Below are positions 32,570 to 46,600 of a stretch of DNA of 64,000 nucleotides, one piece after another. Numbering within the stretch: position 1 is the stretch's first letter; every line of letters begins with the position of its first letter. Where the stretch lies: the NCBI GenBank assembly GCA_003586115.2, contig QVOM02000116.1, positions 31,163,062-31,227,061 of the forward strand, in the 5' to 3' direction. Source of the stretch: Salvator merianae. Lineage: Eukaryota > Chordata > Lepidosauria > Squamata > Teiidae. The notes below the pieces were generated by a model, which searched no databases, had not been told where the DNA came from, and was given only the letters and a program-made list of their open reading frames with translations. The position numbers and the translations under genes were made by a program.

Positions 32570-34588
32570 AAAGTTTGAGACAATCCTGCTAAGCATACAG
32601 AAATGATAAACTGGACTCTGTGTGAAAATGTGCACATTGACGTAGTGGAGCAAATTAATAACAATTCAGTGACAAAAGCACTGCCAACTTTTCTGTTAAG
32701 AACAGATGCCCTAAGGAATGACTCTAGCATCAGCCAAATAACTGACCTCTTACTAGTCATTTTACTGATGATTATTATCATCAAACATTCTAACCTGGAA
32801 AGGGAATAATATTTAACTGAAATCCAGAATTGTGGCCAGGAAAAATATTGGCCTTTTCTATTGTTACTCTCTATGGATTTTTTTCCTTTTGGAAGCTTTC
32901 CTGGTGACAGCAGTGATAGATTTTCAGTGCTAGACTATGCGTCTTCCAGGCAAAGCATACACAAAAGCATATTGCAGATAAGTTACCTAGAGACAGAACT
33001 TCTGAAAAATAATATAAAGAATGATGGGAGATTGTTGGCTGCTTTATTTGCTGGTAGACACACAAATTAGGTGACTATAAACATTCTGTTAGTAGTATTT
33101 ATGTTTAATACATTCTTATATTTTGAATGTATTGTTTGCATATGTTTGTACTTTTGTGATTGCTATATGTTATTCACGAGTTTTAAAACTGTAAAATTAT
33201 TAGTTTTTAGAATAATAGCAGTACCAGTGATGTTGTTTGAATAAAATAGTATACAGTACTGATGAAGAGGTGTGCATGAGTTGGATGTCTGCATTATTAG
33301 TGATTTTCATCTGAGCACAGTACTGATGACTACTTTTCATGTTAAAATATTTACTGCTTGCATATTGGTGTGGTGCAATAAAGTTTTTTAAAAACATTTC
33401 AGTAGTGATACTGTTACTAATACAGATATCATGTTTCTCTAAGTGTTAACTGTGCCTCAGTTATCTTTCCTTTTTTAATCCTTAAGTTGTAAGGATGTGA
33501 TTTTATCACAAAGCACAGGTAGACCATTGCCCAGAGGAATTCTGGATCCATTATCATATAGTCATGCCATGTTCCATAATTTTGCTTTGAACTTAAACTT
33601 TTAAATAAGGCTATGATATCCATTTTTAGAGGATATGGCTGTCTGAAAAGTCAAATCCAAAAGCTTAGGTTCAAAGCAGAATTTTGGACTAGAGCATAAC
33701 AAATTAATAACCTGTGACATGTCAAATGAAAACCGGCTATGGAAGCCTCCATTCTTACAAATTTAAGAACATTGATTATACAGTTTGATGAGTATGTCTT
33801 TGATATGAAGGGAAATCCAAATGTCTCATGGAAGTAGCTTACGAGAACTGTCTCCCAACTTTCTGTATTGCTAGTGTGTATGTATACTGCGTATATATTT
33901 ATATGCAGGGTGCACTTGGTCCCTAAAAACAAGATTTATTCAGTTTTACATTATCTTGCCTTTGGTAAATGACTTGTCTGATTCTGTTCTTTGTACAAGG
34001 CACACTTAACTGCGAGTAACTTCTCCTTGGAACTTGAATAGGTCTATGTAGGATTGTTCCACCAATGAGACTTTACTTTTTGAAAATATGGCAAATTCTA
34101 ATGACTAAAGTAAACATCTAATACGTGGCTGGAAATACTATGTGAGTATTTATTAATCTAAATTTCTCTTTACTTCAAGATCATACAGCTGCCCTGCCCT
34201 ATGCTGGCTGGCAGTCAATCCTACAGAAGTTGGTGTAAAATCTCTCCAGTTACCTAGATTGTTAGGCATTCTGACAAACACAGGGCAGTCACAATTCCCT
34301 CGTCATGCCTGGTCAATCTCTGTCAAGTCTTCATATGTCTTGCTGTATAACATCCAGCTTAGGTTGTCTTAAGCTTATGAAAATGTAATTATGTAGTTAT
34401 ATTATAATAAAATCTGTAGGAGTCGATGTCAAATTTCTGAACTGCACACAGCTCCATTTTCAGAGTATTCTGCAAGTGTTTGATTTGTCTTGAGGCTAAA
34501 TAATATTCTGTGTTGTCTGTTAGATTTGTTGTCAAAAGTTTTTGAAGCATGCCTATATTTTATATAAAAACAGTTTATGTTTTTCAAG

Positions 34589-34695
34589 AGGCAAACTCAT
34601 GGGTTCTAATGAGAGAGACAATGGATTATATGGAATCACAACTTCTCAAAGAGTATTCTCTTCCTGTTGTGGTGCTCTTCTTACATCAATTTTGG
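34589..34695 (+). CDS. SLC25A40: SLC25A40 exon with start codon (CDS from 34599)
   Basis: Acceptor TTTTTCAAG, then a 10-nt 5' UTR and ATG at 34599-34601 (G at +4). Encodes [20 protein letters not shown] and the first part of helix 1 ([12 protein letters not shown]) plus one base before GTAAGG. At least one upstream non-coding exon must exist in the CpG island. Confidence 0.88.
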
Positions 34696-37600
34696 GTAAG
34701 GACAAATGTTTGAATCCACTTAATACATAATTCTTATGTTCTTACATCATAGAATAAAGAGAGTTTATAGTTTACTTTGAACTCAAAAATGGCTCCTGTT
34801 TTGCTCTAACCTTGGCAGGAGCAACAAACCATAATTTTTTATTTCCGAATAAGCCAGCTAGTTACACAGCAAAGCCAAGATTCATTCCTAGCTCCTTAGT
34901 TACTGTGTAGGCAAGAAGGCATCTTCAGTCTTTGGGAACAGACAAGGGCAGATGGGGTGATAGAAGCTTTGGTTCCATCTACTCAAATCTGTGGTTGGGG
35001 CAATGAGCCTTCATACAGTACATTGGTTGCTGGGGAAAGGAGAAGCATATACCTATGCTTGCCTAGTGTTCTGTAGCCTGTGGGAGAGGATCAAAATTGA
35101 ATGGTTCAGTGCACTTTGTTGTGATCGCAAACAATGTTGCAGCTATCAGCACTCTGCCCTTCCTACACAGGCAACAGAACACCAGGGTAGTCTTCCGCTC
35201 TTCCAGGAGCCTTGTGCTTGCTCTTTGTAGTACTTTCATTTGTGTATTTGGAATAACGAATAACTGTTAAATCTCCTTTAAGTCAGTGATGATAATTCCA
35301 AGTTATTACAGGTACATTCATGACTTTTTACATTTTAACAGTGCAACTCAAGAATAAACAGTATATAAACTAAACAGGAGAAATCAAAATAGTGAAGGAG
35401 ACATTAGTTGATACGTTTTGACCATGTTTTAATCATCTCTTCCACTCAGTAGAGGGTGGCAGCCATACTGGTGCCTAAGTTCCAGAAATGTTGACTAATG
35501 CTGCCTAATGCTGTACCTACACCTTGGCAGCATAGAATGCTCCAAGGTGGAGATGTTTGCTTCTGTTCCCAGAGCAAGGCGCATGACAACCACACTTCCC
35601 AGCTCCAAATACGAAGAGCCCTCTGTCATGCCAGAAACGGCCCCAGAAATGAGCCTTTGCCAGGTCATTCTCAGTGCCACCTTATGTCTACACAGCAAAA
35701 GCAGCTGAGGATAGCATGTGCCCTCAGAATGATTTCTCCTGCTCTGAGGAAGGGCATTGCAAAGACCTCTGAGCTCTCTATGGTGATAGGCGCCTCCAAA
35801 TGTTTGAAAGCCATGACTTTAGGGCTTTCTGTGTGTGCCCACTGCCATAGGTGTGGATACTCCCCTTATGTTTGATTCTGACAGAAATTTCCATAGCAAG
35901 GCAGGAAATATTTTTAAAGAAGCTTTCATAATAAGGCAGGAAGCATTTTTAATATACAGGAGAAGATATGAGTTGAGAATGGACCAATGGCCTTAAAGGT
36001 CATTTAGTCCACCCCTGTGTCTAAAGCAAGAAATTAAGATATAGAGGATCCTCAACAAATAGTACTGCAGCCTTGGCCCTGGGCTTGACTGCAAGAAAGA
36101 CCACCCCGCTCCAATAATTGGTTCCATTACTGAATGTGTTTGACACTAAGAAGTTTCTCTAACTTTGCTGCTATCTTTAACCCATTGGGCTAATAAGTTT
36201 CTCTAACTTGACTGCTTCTATCTTTAACACATTAGGGCTAATCTAATCTAATCTAATTTAATCTAATCTAATCAGCAGACTTGATTGTGCTGGTTTATTT
36301 AATTCTGGTTTTCAGATAACTTTAATTTGTTGATGCAAACAAAATGTGCATTTTGAATTATTTTCACATGGTTGTTTTGGTTCGTTTTTAGTGACACCCC
36401 TAGATGTTGTCAAGGTTCGATTGCAAGCTCAAAGCAATCCAAACCTCAAAGGTAAGCCTATATAACTAGGCTGTAAGGATACAGAAGAGTTCCTGCCCTA
36501 TTTCAATTTTGATTAAAATGTCAGTTTGGTAAAACGGTAAATGTGTCATATGTGAACAGAAGCTTCAGTTATTATTTAATCCAGTACTCGTAATGAGTGT
36601 TTGCCTTGCCTACTATTGTATTTCAACATTATGTTACAAGCTGAAATAGATTTTATTTAATTGTAAAGAAGCAGCTCTTACCTTTTCAAAAATATAAAGC
36701 AGTAGACTGGGCATAGCTGTACATTTATTTTTCAGTTTTCTGGCACCCCACAAAATTTACTTGGTGCTAGTGAAGCTTAAAAATGTGTCCTGTTGTTATG
36801 TTCTCCCAGCCTTTCTTTCCTGTATCCATCTTTCCTGTTAATATTTTTATCAGGGAAGTCTTTTTTGGATTCTGATGGCTTGACAGATCACGTTTATCTC
36901 TATGACGATGGAACTGGCAAAAGTTGGCATAAGACATCTGGGCGTTTTACTGGCATGACGGTAAAGAGAAATATGTGTCTGTAATATTACTAGTGTTAGG
37001 CACCATATTTCATTTCAAAAGCTTAATTTTGTAGCTTCATAGAATTGTGTTTTGTAAAGAAGCACTTGTAATATGAAAAAAACTAACCACCAAATTTTGA
37101 AATAAGATCAAGCCTATATTTTAAAATGTACCAGGACCAACATAAAGGGATAACTATGGATAAAAGGAAACCAAGGTCAATAAGATCTTGAAAATTTTAC
37201 CAATTTATTATAATTACTTCGTTCTTGTAACACTGGGCATTTATCAAGGCATTGAGACAGAGGTCTCAAACTCTGACCCTCCTGAACAACTCCCAACATT
37301 CTGTGGTAGCTGCAGTTTGAGACTCCTGAATTAGAGAAAGGAGACAATGATCTTCTTTTCCTCCATGTATGTTCAAACTGACAGTTGAACATGTATGTAT
37401 TATTGGAGGGAGGAAATCCTCAATCTTGATGTCTTGCTGGATGAAGAAGCTTCTCTCCCTCACACACACATGTGTTTTTGTTGGCTACCACTGAGTCGTG
37501 GCCAACATCTGGTTAACAGCATGAGCACCTCTATGCAGGTTTTTTTGGCAGAGATACAAAAGTGGTTTGCCACTGCCTACTTCTGGTGAGAGGCTAGGGA

Positions 37601-40600
37601 TTGAACCAGCACCCCCTGTTTTCCAGGCAGTTTGTTCTACCACTGAGCTATGGCCATTCTCTTACATATGTTTATCATCTATCAAACTGTTTCTGAGTCA
37701 TCGTATTGAAAACAAGCACATACATTCTACAGTAATCTTCTTTTACACCAGCTTGAAGTATATTTTTATTTTAAGGCAACTATAGTTGTTTATTTGCAAA
37801 TAGGACAGTAGGGCAAATAACAGTATTATTTGAGCATAAACAGAAAATACAGTTTCTAGGCATTGAACCAGTGGATTTGGAGAACATAGTAATGCTGATG
37901 GTTTTATCTTTTTTGCTTTTACTTTGGTTATTTTAGGATGCTTTTGTCAAAATTGTTCAAAGAGAAGGTGTGAAAACCCTTTGGAGTGGTCTGCCTCCAT
38001 CACTGTAAGTTGCACTCCTGATCTGCAGCCAAAATTTGCCTGTCTCAATTCCCTCCCATTCTTCAACTTTCCATTAAGCCACAATTGAGAAAAAAAGGGG
38101 ATTTGCTGTTGTACCTAAGAGTGTAGTTGCAGATTAAACTAGAGAGCCAAATGGCTTAGCAAAGAAGTTTTGCTCTGTTCAAATATACAGGTGCCATCAA
38201 GTTGATTTTGACTCCTGGTGAGTTAAAGACAGCTCAAAATGGCAAGCACTGAATAAGACCTTATAACTCTATCAGTTAACATTTCAATATCTCTTTAATC
38301 CTATCTATCCATGTCTACCCTTTCTTCTGCTTTCTTCAACCTTGACAAGTATAAATATTTTGTTCTAACTCTTATCTCATTTGTTACACATATCCAAAGT
38401 TCTTGGACATGAACAAATACTATATTCGATATTTGCAGTAGATTATTATGTGAGAAAATACTGCATTTTGTTCTGGATAAAAAGCATTAGTTTTGCAGCA
38501 GAATGCTGGTTCAGATCAGTGTTTTGTATACCTCTGCTGTTTAGCAATGAATTTTTAGGCTCTCAGTGTGGGGAAGAGATCTTCTCTATCCCTGCTAACT
38601 GAAATGAAGATACTGGGCATTGAACTTAGGATTGTCTACATGCAAAACATATGTTCTGTCATTGAGCCATGGCCAAGTGGAACAGTTGTGACACACTAAT
38701 ACTTAATTTATTCATTAGAAGGATGCGAGCTACTTGATAGAATAAATTTTAAATGACTTAATGAACATACTAAATATTTAAACTTTTTTTAGGGCAGTTT
38801 CAGTTCCAACAACAGTAATTTATTTTACCTGCTATGATCAACTAAGTGATGTCTTCGTTTCTAAAGTAGGAGAAGACAATGATTACATTCCACTTATTGC
38901 TGGTGGATTAGCCAGATGTGAGTTGCTTTCTAGTTGGTTGTAAATTTAATTTTGCATGGCTTAAAAGAAGGTTTGGGTTAAGTTTAATCAAAATTGTGTA
39001 ATAGATCAGTCCAAGAAATTTCTGGTCACAGCTACCATCAGAGGCTGAAATTACCCTTAAGTATGACAGAGCTACATGCGGGATAAAGGGTCAAATTCAG
39101 ATTTGAGCCCTAATAGTTCTTTAGGTGAACCAATTACAGTCTAGAAAATTGCCTGCTGAACAGCATCAGATATGTCCCTTCCGAAGGCTAGACCTGCACT
39201 AAATGTTTTCTAGATCTGGGAACTTCATTTGATATACTTACAGAGAAAGCAGAATCTTGGTTGCAGCAGAAGCAAGTATTTTTTATGAACAGTCCAGGAA
39301 ACATCTTACAATGAGCTATTGAGTAAATATCCTCATGAGCTTTTCATCAGATTAGAAAACTTCTGCTACATATTATTGTATCAAAAGAACAGTAGTGAAA
39401 TTTAAAATGGTATTTAAAACAATTATCAAAGTCTAGTTAGTACTGAAAAGAGAAATCTGGGACAAGCTCTATTATATATTTGCCCTTAAATCAATGATTC
39501 GCAAGATAAGGAAAAGTTATTCCTAGAGGATTCCAGTCCACAATAGGTTAATGCCCTTCACTTACTCACTGAATGATGACAGAGAAGGAAAGATAAAAGA
39601 ATTGTTTTCCCGTTGTCCCATTTTGCCTCTCACAGAGGATCTTCTTTGAAAATGTTAATTGACTTTATCATTAGTCTTCTCCCTTTTCAGACAGCTGCCA
39701 ATATAGGTGCACTAGTTTAGTGTGGAATTGGTTGGTAACTGCAAATAGCATCATGCTTCACAGCATACTTAATCTGTCACTCACTGTAGTTGCATGACCT
39801 CTCAGCCTAATCACACTGGGGCTTAGACTATGCAGGCTGCTTCTTAATGTCCTTCTTTATGAATATGGTAGCCTATTAGCCTAGAAATGGCAGGAAAATA
39901 TCCCCCAGTTTTAGCAGTCATCTGACTTGGAAAATTATTGAAGTTGACCTCTAGAGGGCACTCCTGCTCTGGCAACCTTTTCAGAAACAGAATTTGCTGA
40001 GCTGAGATCTAATGTGGCTACACAATTACAATAAGCTCTTCTATAGGATTCTCAGCATCTCTTGAGTCATCTGCTTCAGGAATCTCATACAAAAGAGTCA
40101 CATCATGATGCACTTCTGTCAGTACAGATAAAGAAACTTAAATGTCAATGTTCATCACCAGAGCTTCCCATTCTCCTCCCACTTTGGACAGAGCTCTAGA
40201 GACAGTATCAGCTGCTGTTGTTTCCAATGAAAATTCTTCTGAGACTTCTCACAGAGAAAGTGGTAAAATCCCTCACAAACATTTTAAGAAAGCCCTGGCC
40301 AATGTAATTAAGCACCAGCCTATTTAAGCCAGATCATTTTTGCCTTTTGTGAATCCACCTGGATGGGTGGTTATGTTTTAAATATGTTTTAAGAATATTT
40401 TATTTATTTTATCTTTCTATTATTGTGATCCAGCCTGGGACCTTTTGTTGAAGGGTAGGATAGAAATTCTTAAATAAAAATAAATAAAACATACTGATTA
40501 TGGGGCAAGAAATAGAAATGAAGACTAACAAACAATGCATGTTGGAGAACTACTTAAATTTCTTGTTTTGTGATGGGTTCCTCCATCTTACTGCCAGCTG

Positions 40601-43600
40601 GAACAAGAGGGGGCAGCAGCCCTTTTATCTTGCCTTCTTGTTGACCAGTTAGCCACTAAAAGGGATTAACCCCTCATGGACTGGAGTCCTCCATCCCTTT
40701 CTCTGGTAATTGTCTTCATGGAAAACAGACAATGTTGTCTTTCTGTGTGGTAGAAACTAATTCACACTCAAAAAGTGCAAACTGAATATAGAGCTGAATG
40801 AGTGGAAACTTATCACAGATGTTGCTGTTAGAAATGTTCTCTAAATAATCATATTTGAACAATGTGTTTTATCTCTCAATTCTAGTATGCTCAGCTACTA
40901 TAGTAAGTCCAATTGAAATGGTTAGAACAAGAATACAGTCTCAGAAGTTGACTTACAAACAGCAGCTTGCTGACATTAGTTCTATTGTGGCAAAAAATGG
41001 CTGGCTTTCACTCTGGAAAGGATGGGGCCCCACAGTTCTTAGAGATGTTCCATTCTCAGGTATGATTGGGGAATGTGTGCTGCAGTACCTATTTGTTATA
41101 TAGTATTTATTTATTCATTCAAAGGGATTTTTATATAACCTTTTACTAAAGTCCCAGGGCAGTGAGCAGACAGACTTATACAATCTAAAATCAAAACCAA
41201 AAACGTAGAAAGAAAATTAAATTAAGAATGACAATCATCATCATCATTGAGATGCGATAACAGCCAAAAAGAAGCATCTAAAGAAAACTTTTTCTTAATT
41301 CATCTCCAAAAGCTTGAGTAATGAAGCTAATAGTGGTGCCCTAACATGGGGGCCACTACAGAGAAAGCCCGTTTCCTAGTTATCACCCCATAAATCTCTT
41401 CTGGCTGGAGGGACCTGCCCTGACGCGCTACAGGCTTTTGACAGTAGCTTTTGACCATTTATCCCCATAGCCCTGTACTGGTGTAACTATGAATTCTTCA
41501 AGAGAAAGTTATGTAAGAAAACAGGCATACGCGCCCAACCTTGGGCCCAAGTTGTATAATTAATACCATACAGACTATTTTCTGATGAAGGCTTTTTTCT
41601 GCTAGAATGTCAGATGGGTGAGACCACTTGGAATAACTGTTTTTTAAAGTTTAAATGTCACTGGTGACTTCAGTATCTAATTGATAATCCATTACTTTTA
41701 TACATGAGGGGAAAATGGTGATACTTATAATGAAATTTTAAAAGGAGTTACTTATTTTCTTGTGGTTATGCAATACTGGTAGTTTGAAAAATTAATGTCA
41801 CATTTCTCAAAGAAATATTTTAAAAGAAGTTCAGTTATTAAGTATGCAGGAAAAGAAATGTGAAGTTTGTGAGTACAGTAGGTCGCTTTTTAACATTAAG
41901 ATTAAACATGCATTAATTAATAGATCTTTAATGTTAAGGAAATCATGTTAAAATGAAACAGCACTTAATACCAAAACAAGTTCCAAATTAGTAAGCTGTG
42001 TTATATTGAAACTGTGTAAACCAAATTTGCTTCAGGTGGGGCCTTACTGTCCTAATGTAATGTGTATATTTCCTTTTTTGCCCATTGGTTGTTTACAGCC
42101 TTATTTTGCCCATTTTAACTCAGAAAATATACTCCTGAGTTAACCTTCAGAGGCACATGGTTGTAATTCTATGTATACTTATCATCCTGTATTAGTAGGC
42201 ATACTAGTTAATGTTTCTTCCTTAAAAAAGGAGATGTAACTCTCATATAAGTTACATAAATGATAAAGAGAATTTGTGCAGCTTACATACACTATGGTGC
42301 AATGATTATCTATGTGAATAGTATAAGAGGTCTCAAATTCTCCTGGCGTTTCCAAGAGAATATGTAGTGCTTCTCAGATTTTGTCTTACTGCTGCAAGGT
42401 TAAAGGTAAGTAAACAATACCACAGTCTGGGTCAGAATCAGAGTTTTGTCAGTTGGCATGTAAGGTCCTAAACAACTTGGGACCAGGTAATGAGGATAGG
42501 ATGAAAAAGGAGTGCAGCCTTCAGTTAGATTTTTAAAAAATATGTATCACAAAACAGTACTAGAAAACATGATGAGATTAGTTTGTTTAGAGGGAGAACG
42601 ATGGCTTCATCTCTATGCTAAGAAATAACTCTGTACAAAAATGGAACCTTTATCTTTGTACTTCTCAGTCTATGTTCCATTTGGGTATTTTAAACTACTT
42701 TGTTGCACTTCAGCTTTTGACAGTAGCTTTTGACCATTTATCCCCATAGCCCTGTACTGGTGTAACTATGAATTCTTCAAGAGAAAGTTATGTAAGAAAA
42801 CAGGCACACGTGAGCCAACAGTCTTTATCACCTTCTTATCAGGAGCAGCAGCAGGTTCTGTAAGTCTGGTTTTTGTCGCTAATAAAAATCACAGTATTTT
42901 ACTTAAAAAAAAGGAGAGAAGTTGGGACTGCAAATGCAGTTAGAAAAATCTTTAAACTTGCTTAAGGTAAATGTTTTTCTTCTGAAATGAATAGGATTTG
43001 GGACTGGAGAAAGTTGTTAGAGCTCCCATCTTGCATGATATGCTTGTTATTGTGAGTGGTTGCTACTGATGTGTTTAACATCACATTAAGCTTAAACTTT
43101 GCAAGAGAATGGACAAAAATACTTTGCAAAGAATTTAGACTACTAACTATCACATGCTCATGTAAAAGAAAGTGCTACAAAATCAATAGAGTATGGTTCA
43201 TAAAAATGTGTTAAAATACCACTGTGGTGTTTTTTTTACGTTTAAGTTGCTGTGTTGTTCTCTTTTATTGTATGCTTATCTTCTTTATGGCAGAGCCAAT
43301 ATGTGAAGAGTTCCTATGCAGAGTAACCTTCTTATTTTATGTTAGCTAAAGCATAGACCTGTTCTATCCTCCATATCAACCTGGCCATGCCTTAAGATCT
43401 GTAGGGGATGCCCTTCTGGTTATACAACCACCCTCAGTAGCTAAAGGGGTGGGCACCGAGGATAGGGCCTTCTCAGTGATGGCTCCCAGGCCATGGAATA
43501 GTGTTCCTCTGAGAGGTGTCATGCACCTTCACTTTATTTGTTTAGGAAAGCAGTGAAGATGCACTTCTTTGTCCTAACCTTTGGCTAAATAAGGAAACAG

Positions 43601-46600
43601 CTTTTCCTCCCCATTTTCAGGCACTGTTATTGTTTTAGTATGTTCATTTTATATTGGTTTTTAATGTTGTAACAAGCCCTGAGACCTTCAGGTATAGGGC
43701 AGGATAAAAATGCAAATAATAAGTAAATAAATTTGATAAGAGAGGTGCCAGTGATTGAACTTGAGACTTTTTGTATACCACATATATGCTGTTACACTGA
43801 ACAAGTTATTCCTCAGCTATGGCAAAAAGGACATTTGAAGTCCACAAGCAGTGGTACACTGTTACTCTGAGTAACATGAATCCTATTTTAGTGGCACTCT
43901 ACAGTTATAACTATTTGCACGTGGATTCTGTAAAATTATTTTTCTTTCTCTCTAGATTGCTGCTCTGTTAACTTTACCCTTTGATGTAATTAAAACTCAC
44001 AAGCAAACTGAAATGTGGGAATTTCATGTCACGCAGTGTAAGTTCTTTCCAATTTAGTGTTTTTCTTCCAGAATCATAGTATGATATGAAAACTCTAACT
44101 GCATATCCCGCTAGGTGTCCATCATGGATAGGCTAGCATAGCAAAATATTATGCAGATTAAAAGCAATTAGGAAACTGTAAAATGTACTTCCTGCATACT
44201 GTTTACATAAGCAGAATGGCAAACTAATTTTTCCCTAGCAACTTTGAGGTGCACTTTCAAAAGCCTATTTCTTTGTTTAATAATCCTTAAAAAATGAATA
44301 AAGTAGCTTATGGAAAGCTTCACTATGTTCCAGTATTACACAGATCTTGATGGGTAGAATGCATAGAGAAGGTCCATCTTGTCCAGCATTCTGTTTTAAT
44401 AGTGACCAAACAGATCATGAGGATAGGAAATCTCTCTAACCTGTGATTTCAAGCATACTGCCTTTGTAGGAGGAGAATTGCATGGTCAGTGTGACTACTA
44501 ATGATATTGATAACCTTATTCTTTATTAATTTGGTCAGTCTTCTTTGAAAAGGGTATCTGGTGTTGACCTTTTACTGGATCTTATGGCAGTGAATTCTAT
44601 TCATTTATGTGCTAAGCAGTCACTATAGTATTTTTTTTTGCCATATTAGACCCATCCCCCCCAAAAAAAATTCTTCGAAAATCACTTTGTACCTTTTGTC
44701 TTGAAGGGTTTGTTTGGCAAGAGCTCTGGGTGGTTAAAAGGTTTTTCTTTTTACCTTGCTGTATTCTTTACTGTTTTCTAAGCAGGAACTGCAGGCTGCT
44801 TTGTGTAACATCTGGGCTTTAGCTGCTTCCACTTCAGGCTATTGTTTTTCCTGCCCTTCACAAGGGAGGGGAGCAACTCCCTGCTGGTTTCGTGTTAAAA
44901 GGAAAACCGATGCTTACTGTTTTCTGGATCTTTAACACTTTAACTGCCAGCAACTAGACTCTAAAGGCGGTCTGAGGTTTCAGTTTTGCATATTTACACT
45001 GTCTTTTAGCCTTCACTCACTCATTAAGAAGCATAGATGAGAAACCCAGAAATTACCCTTCAGCGAGCAAACTATGCAGAAGGGGGTGATTCTGTTTGCG
45101 CTGTCTGACGATGATTTACAGCCTCAACCAGCAAGCAGGTTCTGATTCTGTTCATTTAATAAAAACACACAAGAATAATAATCTGACTTTAGTCTCTGGT
45201 AAGGAAGCTTAATTTAGTCAGTAATGTCTGCAAATTGCTGATGGGGTGTACTGATAGGCTTGCTTATAATGGAGCAGGCAGCTCATAGGGTCAACAGTTG
45301 AAAGGTTCAACTGTCAAGACTTTGCAGTATTGTTCCGAAGGCAACTAAAAAGTTCTCAAAAACCTCCAAACAAAACAGTAAAACAACCACTTGATGTTGT
45401 TAAAAAACCCAAAGTCTCCTCATATGATGCAGAATAACAAGGCTTTTACCCTGGGGGCAGCTCAAGCACAAGTGACACCTCATGTTGCCATTCTGCTTTG
45501 TCATTGGCATCAGCTGCTGTCTAACCCTTTTCTGATCAAGAGATAAGGACAATGGCTGCCTTTATGGCACCGATGGGGTCAAACCTTAGTAGTACTGCAG
45601 CATCTATATCAACGTCTTCACAGATGGGTCATGGTCAGCAAGAAGCCAACTACAAATCCACCTTTAAGGTATACACCTTTGCATCTATAGAAGATTTACT
45701 TACAATTTATTCTTCCTAAATATTCTTTGCTAAATTATAAGTATTTTATGCATCAGTGTGTCTTCTATGGCACAGAATACAAGTAAATACTTTCATCTTT
45801 TCTGAATATTCCAGCATTCAGTTTCACTGCAGGCTTCTATTAGAGGTAGAAAAACTTCTATGTATTTTTTCTGTATGACTTGCATAATTTTAGATATCAC
45901 TTTTACAGCTCCTTTTACTAATCTTTATTCACAGCTTTTCTAAAGTTCCAAATGTTGTAACCTTTCTTCATGGGCCAGAATTACACACATTTTCATCTTT
46001 GCAACATATAAAGGATTCTGTACTCCTTTTCTGGAAATCATTCTTCTGAATTTCAATTAGCCACACCAGGTTATTAGTATCTCATAGAGATATCCGTCAC
46101 AAAGTCAAGATCCTCCAGCCCCTGGGCCATGGTTCACCATCCCTTCTACTGGTTTGTGGGAGTATTACCTGGTCTTACCTGGTCTCTACAGGCCTGCACT
46201 GGTCCACTGTCACTGGCCATGAATTCTAGGGAAGACCACAGCAGTGGCGTCCTTCTTTGAGCCCACTAGGACTTCTGGAGTGGAGCACTACAAGTCATCC
46301 CAGAGGGCCTAGTGGGCTTGTATGCGTTCACTTCCTACAGAGGCCTTCAACACAAATCTTGAATCCTTGGTGAGAAAGGAAATCTGTTAACCCTCTTAGG
46401 TCCCTCCTAAGGTAGAACCTCCTAAGGAAGAACGGTTGTCCTTCTTCCCCAAGACCTTCATTCTCTGTAATAGCCAAAGAGCTGTCACACTCTGAGTGGA
46501 ACTCTACTATTGTGTCCTCAGGGCCCCATCCATGTGCTGAGATGTTCCAGGTGAGCTACCTTGGCTTTAAGAGATCAAGCTCATTCCCTGAGCACCAGGA

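Noticed and set aside
35498..35875. 125-codon open frame, plus strand, in SLC25A40 intron 1
   Set aside because: Not matched by any carrier exon or known protein; frame shared by overlapping open frames in a GC-richer patch.
41471..41559. Duplicated exon as a genuine alternative exon
   Set aside because: It lacks the exon's 3' half and any donor, and ends in a stop after 13 foreign residues from the LINE; kept as a pseudo-exon unless RNA shows use.
46261..46317. Inverted repeat GCCCACTAGG / CCTAGTGGGC
   Set aside because: Only 10 bp perfect with a 37-bp spacer; too weak to call an element without other copies.
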